Part shown: piece after piece, positions 57,202-64,000 of the stretch
Numbering within the stretch: the stretch's first letter is position 1
Layout: every line of letters begins with the position of its first letter
Source of the DNA: Massilia sp. HP4
Lineage (GTDB): Bacteria; Pseudomonadota; Gammaproteobacteria; Burkholderiales; Burkholderiaceae_D
Assembly: GCF_005222695.1 (NCBI RefSeq)
Contig: NZ_STGG01000070.1
Location: forward strand, 88,963-152,962
Direction: 5' to 3'
Length of the DNA stretch: 64,000 nt
The notes under the pieces: model-generated
Seen by the model: the letters and a program-made list of their open reading frames with translations, nothing else
Database searches by the model: none
Told to the model about the DNA's origin: nothing
Made by a program: the position numbers and the translations under genes

Positions 57202-59750
57202 TACCAATCCTCTCTGACCGCCCGCACCGGGCCGCCGGACAATGCCTGGCGGCCCGACACCAGTGCGGTGGCGACCGATGCCGCGACCAGCACCGCCGCT
57301 ACGCTGCCGAGCAGGGGCCAGGGCAGGTGCAGGCCCATGGTCCAGTGGAACGACTGCGGGTTGATCACGTACACCAGGATCAGGCTGATGACCAGCCCGA
57401 GCGCGAAGCCGGCGACCACGCCGAGGCCGGTCAACAGCCCGCCCTCGAAGGCGAGCAGCTGCAAGACCTGGCGCCGGGTGACGCCGACGTGGCGCAGCAT
57501 ACCGAATTCTCGCGCCCTTGCCAAAGTCTGGGCCGAAAAACTTGCGGCGATGCCCGAGAGACCGATGGCGATCGCGATCGCCTCGAGCAGGTAAGTGACG
57601 GCAAAACTGCGGTCGAAGATCTTGAGGCTGGCCGCGCGGATGTCGCCCGGCCGCATCATGTCCAGGGCCGCGCCGAACGGCAGCGCGCGCAGGCTGCCCT
57701 CGAGTGTCGCCGGGTCGACGCCGCGCGCGCTCCACAGGGCCGCATCGGTCACTTCGCGCTCGCCCGTCAGGCGGCGGTAGTCTTCCAGCTGGATCACGAC
57801 GGAACCGCCCTGGTTGGCATAGTCGCGCCAGGCGCCGGCGACGAAGAATGCAGTCTCGCCGCCGCCCAGCGGCAGGCGTAGCTGCTGGCCGGCGCGGGCG
57901 CCGTACAGGTCGAGCATTGCCTCGGACACCCAGGCCGGACGGGCGCCATCGGGAATGGGCGCCGTCTTGCCGACCAGGTACAGCAGGCGCGCTGGATCGG
58001 TCGCGTCGATGTCGCGTGCGATGACGACGACTGGCGGCCGCTCGGGCGCCAGCGACACGCGCCGCGTGCGCAGGAATTGCACCTTCTCGAGACCAGGCAG
58101 GCTGGCCAGGGCCGCCTGCTGCTGCCCGCTCAGGAAGCCAGTACCGCCGGCGTCGACCGTGCGTACGTACAGGTCGGCCGGCAGGATGTGGCCCATCCAG
58201 TCGTCGACCGAGACCCGGAAGCTCGACACCATGATCCCCATCGCCACCATCAGGCTGAAGCTGGCCAGGATGCCGCCCAGCGCGATCGCGGCCTGGCCCG
58301 GCGCATTCGCCAGCCGCGCCAGCGACAGCGCCAGTACCGGCGCGCCGTTCCGGCGCCGGGTCAGCGCCGTCTCCAGCAAACGGAAGGTCACGGCAGCCAG
58401 GCGCGGCATCAGGCCGATGCCGCCGACCAGCAGCAGCGCGATCGCCAGGTAGCCGAACAGCGGCAGCTCGAACACCGGCGGCGCGAAGGAGAACAGCGCG
58501 GCCAGCCCCAGGCACACCAGCGAAGGCCAGATTCGCGCCAGGCGCGCCAGCGGCGCCTCGTCGGCCCCGGATTTGATCGCCACCGCCGGCCGCGCGCGCG
58601 CCGCTTCCCAGGCCGGCGCCAGGCAGCCGAGCAGGGCCACGCCCAGGCCCAGCGCGAAGAACACCAGCGCCGCGCCGGGCGTGAACGCGACTTGCGGGCG
58701 GATGCCGGGGAAGTAGCCGGCCCCCAGGTCACCGCCGAAGAAGTGCAGGGCGGCAGCGGCCAATGCATAGCCGGCGCCGATGCCGAGCAGGGAGCCGACG
58801 AGGCCCAGGCTGCCGCCTTCGAGCAGCACCTGGCGCAGCAACTGGCCGCGCTCGAGGCCCAGCACCCGCAGCAGGGCGAACTGGCTGCGTCGCCGCATCA
58901 CCGACAGCGCCTGGGTGGAAAACACGAGGAAGGCGCCGGTGAACAGCGCCACCAGCGCCAGCACCGTCAGGTTGACGCGGTAGGCGCGGCTCATGTTCGC
59001 GGTGCGGCTTTCCTGTTCGGCGTCGTTCGGCTGGCCGACCGTGAAGCGGCCCGGCCAGGTTTGCTCCAGCTCGGCGGCCAGACGGCGCTGGAAGGCGGCG
59101 CGGTCGACGCCGTCGCGCAGTTTGAGGTCGACCCGTGACAGCTGCCCGAGGCGATTCAGGCGCCACTGGGCGGCGCCGATGTCCATCACCGCCAGCCGCT
59201 GGCCGGCGCGCGCACGCTGGACCGGGCCGGCCACGCGCAAGGTCACTTCGCCGGTGCCGGCGCGCAGCACCAGCATATCGCCGCGCCGCTTACCCAGCCA
59301 GGCCTCGGCCGCCGGCGACAGGAACAGCGCGTCGTCGGCCAGGATGTCCAGCCGGCGCCCTTCGGCCGTTACCCCGAGCAGGTCGGGCGAGATGGCGCCG
59401 GCGCGAAACGGGTCGATGCCGACGATGCGCAGCGGCCCCTCGGCGCCTGGCACGCCGGCCTGGACCTCGAGGATGGGCGAGGCCAGCGCCACCTCGGGGT
59501 GTTCTGCGAGGCGCGGATACACTGATTCGTCGAACAGCGGTTCGCGGCCCTCGACCCGGATATCGGCCTGGCCCGACAGGCTCTTGACGGCGGCCGAGAA
59601 TTCGTTGAACGCGGCGGCATTGATCAGGTGGATGGCAAAACCCATCGCCACCCCGACCGCGATCGCCGCGACCGCGACCAGGGCCCGCACCGGATGCGCG
59701 CGCCACTCGCCAAGGAGCAGCCAGCGCGACAGCTGGCTCAGGCCGGGCAT
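57201..59750 (-). CDS. FtsX-like ABC transporter permease, long double-domain type
   Basis: An 849-residue inner-membrane permease with two FtsX/MacB-like halves. Helix 1 is VRALVAVAAIAVGVAMGFAI, a periplasmic domain follows, then clusters VNLTVLALVALFTGAFLVFS, LGLVGSLLGIGAGYALAAAA and, in the second half, AIALGGILASFSLMVAMGIM and AIAIAIGLSGIAASFSAQTL. I chose the ATG at 59750 (MPGLSQLSRWLLLGEWRAHP). Its cognate ATPase gene, normally next door, is missing here; the preceding gene is a DUF4124 protein and the following one is AttH-like. It may borrow an ATPase from elsewhere, perhaps for envelope lipid or lipoprotein transport. Confidence 0.88.
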   Translation of the reverse strand: MPGLSQLSRWLLLGEWRAHPVRALVAVAAIAVGVAMGFAIHLINAAAFNEFSAAVKSLSGQADIRVEGREPLFDESVYPRLAEHPEVALASPILEVQAGVPGAEGPLRIVGIDPFRAGAISPDLLGVTAEGRRLDILADDALFLSPAAEAWLGKRRGDMLVLRAGTGEVTLRVAGPVQRARAGQRLAVMDIGAAQWRLNRLGQLSRVDLKLRDGVDRAAFQRRLAAELEQTWPGRFTVGQPNDAEQESRTANMSRAYRVNLTVLALVALFTGAFLVFSTQALSVMRRRSQFALLRVLGLERGQLLRQVLLEGGSLGLVGSLLGIGAGYALAAAALHFFGGDLGAGYFPGIRPQVAFTPGAALVFFALGLGVALLGCLAPAWEAARARPAVAIKSGADEAPLARLARIWPSLVCLGLAALFSFAPPVFELPLFGYLAIALLLVGGIGLMPRLAAVTFRLLETALTRRRNGAPVLALSLARLANAPGQAAIALGGILASFSLMVAMGIMVSSFRVSVDDWMGHILPADLYVRTVDAGGTGFLSGQQQAALASLPGLEKVQFLRTRRVSLAPERPPVVVIARDIDATDPARLLYLVGKTAPIPDGARPAWVSEAMLDLYGARAGQQLRLPLGGGETAFFVAGAWRDYANQGGSVVIQLEDYRRLTGEREVTDAALWSARGVDPATLEGSLRALPFGAALDMMRPGDIRAASLKIFDRSFAVTYLLEAIAIAIGLSGIAASFSAQTLARAREFGMLRHVGVTRRQVLQLLAFEGGLLTGLGVVAGFALGLVISLILVYVINPQSFHWTMGLHLPWPLLGSVAAVLVAASVATALVSGRQALSGGPVRAVREDW

Positions 59751-60169
59751 TCCACCGCCAATGTCTCGGCCTGGCGCCGTAGCTTGGTCCGGGCCTCTTC
59801 CTTGGCGTCGGCGCGGGTGCGCGCCAGGTCTTCCTCGAGCCATTGCCGCTGCAGGCGCAGCTTGTCGCAGCGCTTCTGCAGGGCCAGCGCCGCGCGCCGG
59901 GCGCGTTCGGCATCGCGTTCTTCGCGCATGGTTTGCTCGGCGCGCAGCTTGTCGATTTCCAGGGCCAGGTCGCGTGCCCGAAGCATCCGCGCCTGTGTCT
60001 CGGGATCGGGTGGCGGGGCGGCGCGCAGCGGCAGCTCGGCGCCGGCGCCCGGGCAGGGACGGTCGGCGTAGCTCACGCGGCCGCCTTCATGGCATTTGTA
60101 GATGGCGCCGGCGGCCGTCGACTGGCACACGATGCAGGCGGCGGCAAATGACAGCAAGCGAAACAGCAT
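59738..60169 (-). CDS. DUF4124-like exported protein with coiled coil
   Basis: A 143-residue protein with a signal peptide (LLSFAAACIVCQSTAAGAIY) and a short DUF4124-type motif, IYKCHEGGRVSYADRPCPG, with a Cys pair. The rest is a charged, probably coiled-coil helix (RARDLALEIDKLRAEQTMRE, then RDAERARRAALALQKRCDKL). Function unknown. It overlaps the permease gene by 13 bp and begins 13 bp after the FAD oxidoreductase gene. Confidence 0.75.
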   Translation of the reverse strand: MLFRLLSFAAACIVCQSTAAGAIYKCHEGGRVSYADRPCPGAGAELPLRAAPPPDPETQARMLRARDLALEIDKLRAEQTMREERDAERARRAALALQKRCDKLRLQRQWLEEDLARTRADAKEEARTKLRRQAETLAVECPA

Positions 60170-60182
60170 GAGCGACTCCCGG

Positions 60183-61604
60183 TCATAGTATCTTCCCGGG
60201 ATTCATGATGCCGAGCGGGTCGAGCGCGGCTTTGATGGCACGCATCATGCCAAGTTCGACCGGCGATTTATAGCGCGCCAGTTCCTCGCGTTTCAGGACG
60301 CCGATGCCGTGTTCGGCCGAGATCGAGCCGCCGGCATCGGCCACCAGGTCGTGCACGATGCGGTTGACCGTCGCCTCGTGGGCCAGGAAGGCCTCGTGCG
60401 CGACACTGGCCGGCGGCGCTACGTTGTAATGCAGGTTGCCGTCGCCCAGGTGGCCGAAGGTGACCGGCTGGCAGCCAGGAAAGGCACGCTCCAGCGCGGC
60501 ATCGGCGCGCGCGACGAAATCGGGGATGCGCGAGACCGGCAGCGAGATGTCGTGCTTGATGTTCTTGCCGGCCGCCGCCTGCGCCAGCGGAATGTGTTCG
60601 CGCAGGCGCCACAGGTCCAGGGCCTGCTTGCTGGACGTGGCCACGACCGCATCGAGCGCCACGCCATCGTCGATGGCCTGGCCGACGCCCGACTCGAGCA
60701 GGCCCTGGGCGTGCCCGGCCGACTCATTGCTCGACAGCTCGACCAGCGCGTAGTGCGGGTGGCGCCCTGCGAATGGCCGCGGCAAGGCGGGAAACTGCTC
60801 TGCAACCAGGTCCAGGCAGAACGCCGACATCAGCTCGAAGCCGGTCAGCGACGCGCCGCAGCGCGCCTGCAATAGGCCCAGCAGGTCGAGCGCGTGGCGC
60901 GGCGACTGCAGCGCCACCAGGGCGGTGAGCGCGGCCTGTGGCGCCGGATACAGTTTCAGGACCGCCGCCGTGATCACGCCCAGCGTGCCCTCGGCGCCGA
61001 TGAAGAGTTCGCGCAGCGCATAGCCGGTATTGTCCTTGCGCAGGCCGCGCAAGCCATCCCAGACCTCGCCCTGGGCATTGACGACTTCCAGCCCCAGGCA
61101 CAGCTCGCGGGTATTCCCGTAGCGCAGCACGGCAGTGCCGCCGGCATTGGTCGACAGGTTGCCGCCGATGGTGCAACTGCCTTCGGCCGCCAGCGACAGC
61201 GGATACAGCATGCCGGCCGCGCTGGCCGCGGCCTGGACGTCGGCCAGGATACAGCCGGCCTCGACGGTCATGGTGCGGTTGGCGGGGTCGATGGCGCGGA
61301 TGCGGTCCAGGCGCCGCAGCGAGAGCACGATGGCCTGGCCCGAAAGGTCGGGCACGCTGCCCATGACGAGGCCGGTGCGTCCGCCTTGCGGAACGATCGG
61401 CACCCCTGCGGCGGCACAGGCGGCCACGACGGCGGCTACCTGCGCCGTGTCGAGCGGCAGCACGACCGCCAGGCCGCGCCCGCTGTAGCGGCCGCGCCAA
61501 TCGGCCATGAAAGGCGCCATCCCGGCGTCAGAGGTAATGACGTGGGCGTCGCCGACGATGGCGCGGCAGCGCGCCAGTAATGCCTCGGTGCCAACCTCAG
61601 CCAT
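60183..61604 (-). CDS. FAD-linked 2-hydroxyacid dehydrogenase (D-2-hydroxyglutarate/D-lactate type)
   Basis: A 473-residue flavoenzyme of the GlcD/D2HGDH group, oxidising a D-2-hydroxyacid. The FAD-binding PCMH domain is seen in VPIVPQGGRTGLVMGSVPDL, then AEGSCTIGGNLSTNAGGTAV and LFIGAEGTLGVITAAVLKL. The C-terminal domain carries the metal/substrate motifs VTFGHLGDGNLHYNV and GSISAEHGIGVLKREEL. The start at 61604 overlaps the DUF2069 gene by 8 bp. Substrate choice among lactate, glycolate and 2-hydroxyglutarate is not decidable by eye, though NLSTNAGGTAVLRYGNTRE is closest to D2HGDH-like sequences. Confidence 0.9.
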   Translation of the reverse strand: MAEVGTEALLARCRAIVGDAHVITSDAGMAPFMADWRGRYSGRGLAVVLPLDTAQVAAVVAACAAAGVPIVPQGGRTGLVMGSVPDLSGQAIVLSLRRLDRIRAIDPANRTMTVEAGCILADVQAAASAAGMLYPLSLAAEGSCTIGGNLSTNAGGTAVLRYGNTRELCLGLEVVNAQGEVWDGLRGLRKDNTGYALRELFIGAEGTLGVITAAVLKLYPAPQAALTALVALQSPRHALDLLGLLQARCGASLTGFELMSAFCLDLVAEQFPALPRPFAGRHPHYALVELSSNESAGHAQGLLESGVGQAIDDGVALDAVVATSSKQALDLWRLREHIPLAQAAAGKNIKHDISLPVSRIPDFVARADAALERAFPGCQPVTFGHLGDGNLHYNVAPPASVAHEAFLAHEATVNRIVHDLVADAGGSISAEHGIGVLKREELARYKSPVELGMMRAIKAALDPLGIMNPGKIL

Positions 61605-61998
61605 GCGGCACTTTGACCTTGTCGAGCAATTCCTTGGCCAGGCGCTGCGCCTCTTTCTTGTAGGGCCGCAGGTAGAGCAGGGCGCAGAAGTAATACACCG
61701 TGACCAGGGCGATCTCGCCGATGGCCATATGGCGCGAGGCCGCGCTCTGGTCGGCCCAGGCGCGCACGATGCCCTCGGCAAAATAGATCAGGATCAGCAT
61801 CGACGACCATTGCAGGGTGTACAGGTCGCGCTTGATGACGCCGCGCAGCGGCAACAGGAGGGGCAAGGCCTTCAGGGCCAGCAGCCAGCTACCCGGCTGC
61901 AGCGGCGCCACATAGGCTTCCCAGGCGACCAGCCACCCGATCAGCCAGACCAGGCTGGCGATCGCCCCGATATGAAAGACCTTTTTTCCTGTTCCCAT
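61597..61998 (-). CDS. DUF2069 membrane protein
   Basis: A 133-residue inner-membrane protein with four hydrophobic segments (VFHIGAIASLVWLIGWLVAW, WLLALKALPLLLPLRGVI, LQWSSMLILIYFAEGIVRAW, ALVTVYYFCALLYLRPYKKE) matching DUF2069, function unknown. The family is commonly found directly beside wrbA, as here; its ATG and the wrbA stop share one base (TGATG). It overlaps the following FAD oxidoreductase gene. Confidence 0.88.
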   Translation of the reverse strand: MGTGKKVFHIGAIASLVWLIGWLVAWEAYVAPLQPGSWLLALKALPLLLPLRGVIKRDLYTLQWSSMLILIYFAEGIVRAWADQSAASRHMAIGEIALVTVYYFCALLYLRPYKKEAQRLAKELLDKVKVPHG

Positions 61999-62609
61999 CA
62001 GCGGCTTCCATGCAGTTTCAGGGCCGCCTCTGCCAGGCGGCGACCGAGCGCGATCGACAGCGTGCGCTCGTCTTCGGTCAGGGGGCGCTTGCCGTCGACG
62101 CCGGCCCAGTGGGTCGCGCCATAGGGGCTGCCGCCGCTGGCGGTATTCATCAATTCAGGATGGGTATAAGGCAGGCCCATCACCATCATCCCGTGGTGCA
62201 GCAAGGGGATCATCATCGACAGCAGGGTCGCCTCTTGCCCGCCATGCAGGCTGCCGGTGGAAGCGAACACCACCGCCGGCTTGCCGGACAGCGTACCATT
62301 GACCCACTCGGTTGCGGTGCCGTCGAGGAAGTATTTCATGCTCGCGGCCATATTGCCGAAGCGCGTGGGCGAACCCAGCGCCAGGCCCGCACACTCGCGC
62401 AGGTCGTCCAGTTCGACGTAGGGCGAGCCCTGGTCGGGGATCCCGGGTGCGCTCGCCTCGGCCACCGTGGAGACCGGCGGCACGGTGCGCAGGCGGGCCT
62501 CGGCCCCCGGCACGCTGTCGATGCCCTGGGCAATCAGTTCGGCCAGCTTGCGCGTGGCGCCATGGCGCGAATAGTAGAGGACGAGGATGCAGAGTGGGGT
62601 GGTGTTCAT
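61998..62609 (-). CDS. wrbA: NAD(P)H:quinone oxidoreductase WrbA
   Basis: A 203-residue flavodoxin-like enzyme that reduces quinones by two electrons, protecting against oxidative stress. The FMN-binding loop is VLYYSRHGATRKLAELIAQG, with LALGSPTRFGNMAASMKYFL and VFASTGSLHGGQEATLLSMM further on. I used the ATG at 62609 (MNTTPLCILVLYYS). It heads a run of six minus-strand genes. A TATAAT lies only 7 bp before the ATG, which suggests a leaderless or near-leaderless message. Confidence 0.94.
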   Translation of the reverse strand: MNTTPLCILVLYYSRHGATRKLAELIAQGIDSVPGAEARLRTVPPVSTVAEASAPGIPDQGSPYVELDDLRECAGLALGSPTRFGNMAASMKYFLDGTATEWVNGTLSGKPAVVFASTGSLHGGQEATLLSMMIPLLHHGMMVMGLPYTHPELMNTASGGSPYGATHWAGVDGKRPLTEDERTLSIALGRRLAEAALKLHGSR

Positions 62610-62616
62610 CCTTGGT

Positions 62617-62622
62617 ATTATA
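62617..62622 (-). promoter_or_regulatory. Perfect -10 element of wrbA
   Basis: TATAAT on the minus strand ends 7 bp before the wrbA ATG, so a start site at normal distance would fall at or next to the A of ATG. No good -35 lies 16-18 bp upstream. The AAGG before the ATG would be at the extreme 5' end of such an RNA. Confidence 0.45.
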
Positions 62623-62679
62623 GTGCGCTTTGTTGAATTGACATGCTGTGACGATGACGAAACCGGTGAATCCAACACC

Positions 62680-64000
62680 ATGCTGAACAAGACCGTGAAC
62701 GGGCTGTCGCGCGCGACCGGCGAGTACGTCAATGGCAGCGCCGAGCGCGGCCTGACCTGGCCTGAAGCGCGCGACCTGGTGCGCTTCGCCGCGCGCCGTT
62801 TGCGCGAAGAACGCCTGCCGCAGGTGGCGGGCAGCCTGACCTTTACCACGACCCTGGCGCTGGTGCCATTGCTCACCATCGTGCTGGCCATCTTTACGAT
62901 GTTCCCCGCCTTCGGCGAGGTGCGCGAGACGATCGACGCCTGGTTCGTGCAGAACCTGATGCCCAAGGCGATCGCCAGCACGATCAGCGGCAACCTGACG
63001 CAGTTCGCCGACAAGGCCAAGGGCCTGTCGGCGCTCGGCGCGGTGGCGCTGCTGTTCACCACCGCGGCCACCATGAGCCTAATCGAGCGCGTGTTCAACC
63101 AGATCTGGAGCGTACGCCAGCCGCGCCCGATCGCCCAGCGCCTGCTGGTGTACTGGGCGCTGCTATCGCTGGGGCCGCTGCTATTCGGCCTGTCGATCAG
63201 CTTTACCTCGCAGATGATGGATGTCACGGGCGGCCTGGAGCGCGATGCTTCGCTGCCCGGCACGCTGTTCTTTACCCTGGCCTCGGTGGCGGTGACCACG
63301 GCCGGCTATACCCTGCTGTACGTGGTGGTGCCGAACCGCGCGGTGGCCTGGCGCGACGCCTTCTGGGGCGCGCTGGCGGCGGCGATCGCCTTCGAGATCG
63401 CCAAGCGCGGCTTCGGCCTGTTCATCCGCCAGTTTCCCACCTACGCCATTATCTATGGCGCGCTGGCGGCATTGCCGCTGTTCCTGGTCTGGATCTATGT
63501 GACCTGGATGATCACGCTGGTCGGCGCGGTACTGACGGCGGCGCTGCCGGTGGTCAAGCACGAACGCTGGTGGTACGAGCCGGCGCCGGGCGGGGCCTTC
63601 GTCGATGCGATGTCGGTGCTCAAGGTGCTGCACGGCAGCGCCAAACTCAGCGGCAATGCGCTGGTGGCGAGCGGCACGATCCGCCATCACACCCGGATCG
63701 GGTACGACGAGCTGGGGCGGTTGCTGGACCGGATGGTGGCCGAGGGCTGGGTCGGGCGGGTGCAGGATGACGCCCCGGTCCGGCGTGGCTGGCGTTTCAA
63801 CCGGCACGGCCAGCAGGAGAACTGGGTGCTGCTGGCCGATCCAGGCAGCTTGCGCCTGGCCGACGTCTACCGTCTGTTCGTGTTCGATTGTACGGCCGCC
63901 GAAGCGATGCAGCGCGAAGATGTCGGGCCCGACACGCCGCTGGCGCTGGACGTTGGCGACCTGGCGCGCCAGGTCGAAGAGGCGGTCGAAGCGGGGCTGG
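62680..64000 (+). CDS. YihY/virulence factor BrkB family (UPF0761) membrane protein, N-terminal part
   Basis: The frame from ATG 62680 stays open to the window end, so at least 440 codons are present. It encodes a six-helix YihY-family protein: LPQVAGSLTFTTTLALVPLL near residue 50, LFTTAATMSLIERVFNQIWS, and the signature FPTYAIIYGALAALPLFLVW, then IYVTWMITLVGAVLTAALPV. After the membrane part comes a winged-helix-like cytosolic C-terminal domain (LHGSAKLSGNALVASGTIRH, then YDELGRLLDRMVAEGWVGRV). The function of the family is unsettled; relatives were once called ribonuclease BN. It is divergent from wrbA, with 70 bp between the starts. Confidence 0.9.
   Translation, partial: MLNKTVNGLSRATGEYVNGSAERGLTWPEARDLVRFAARRLREERLPQVAGSLTFTTTLALVPLLTIVLAIFTMFPAFGEVRETIDAWFVQNLMPKAIASTISGNLTQFADKAKGLSALGAVALLFTTAATMSLIERVFNQIWSVRQPRPIAQRLLVYWALLSLGPLLFGLSISFTSQMMDVTGGLERDASLPGTLFFTLASVAVTTAGYTLLYVVVPNRAVAWRDAFWGALAAAIAFEIAKRGFGLFIRQFPTYAIIYGALAALPLFLVWIYVTWMITLVGAVLTAALPVVKHERWWYEPAPGGAFVDAMSVLKVLHGSAKLSGNALVASGTIRHHTRIGYDELGRLLDRMVAEGWVGRVQDDAPVRRGWRFNRHGQQENWVLLADPGSLRLADVYRLFVFDCTAAEAMQREDVGPDTPLALDVGDLARQVEEAVEAGL

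Overview
The window is about 64 kb of GC-rich, densely coded bacterial chromosome. It carries no tRNA, rRNA, CRISPR array or complete insertion sequence that I can see. Several features point to a Burkholderiales bacterium of the Oxalobacteraceae, of the Massilia/Duganella kind: an LlpE-type hydrolase placed ahead of a MexEF/BpeEF-type efflux operon, a homodimeric AceE-type pyruvate dehydrogenase E1, a recJ neighbour of the RpfE-type family, a CpxR/CpxA pair and high GC at third codon positions. The genus is inferred from gene content, not proven.

Layout. 1-2.4 kb: prfB (with its programmed frameshift), a HAD phosphatase and the start of lysS, all on the minus strand. 2.5-7.4 kb: periplasmic CpdB, a REP-like inverted pair, an Xre/RES toxin-antitoxin locus with a DUF2288 gene, a small NTF2-like secreted protein, and a decayed PACE efflux gene facing a LysR remnant. 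7.4-16.4 kb: a three-gene operon with a sialidase-like protein and two uncharacterised membrane proteins, an MBL-fold lipoprotein with a repetitive proline tail, a membrane metallophosphoesterase, a YdcF/ElyC protein, recJ and an RpfE-type protein. 16.5-20.7 kb: the lipoprotein-release operon, with two tandem LolC/E permeases, then LolD and TatD.

20.7-32.2 kb: two divergent paralogous LysR regulators followed by an operon encoding an LlpE-like pseudo-hydrolase, an RND adaptor, an RND pump, an outer-membrane channel and a pyruvate dehydrogenase E1 paralogue. This metabolic gene in an efflux operon is the most unusual arrangement in the window. 32.4-38.6 kb: an orphan type VI secretion module (VgrG, lipase effector, Tli4-like immunity protein) joined by ATGA overlaps. 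38.6-46.9 kb: ComEC, CpxA/CpxR with a recognisable CpxR box, a Tat-lipoprotein dioxygenase, small hydrolase and lipoprotein genes, dcd and an ECF41-type sigma factor.

46.9-54 kb: an Orn/Lys/Arg decarboxylase with a clear terminator, a threonine aldolase-thyA-folA run, and a chemotaxis receptor. 54-64 kb: an MsbA-like exporter, a 175-bp MITE-like element with perfect 18-bp terminal inverted repeats, a six-gene minus-strand run (wrbA, DUF2069, FAD oxidoreductase, DUF4124, FtsX-like permease, AttH-like protein), and the start of a YihY/BrkB membrane protein that leaves the window.

Many genes sit in tightly coupled operons with 1-13 bp overlaps. The accessory or recently altered parts are the toxin-antitoxin locus, the PACE/LysR remains, the efflux operon, the type VI module and the MITE.
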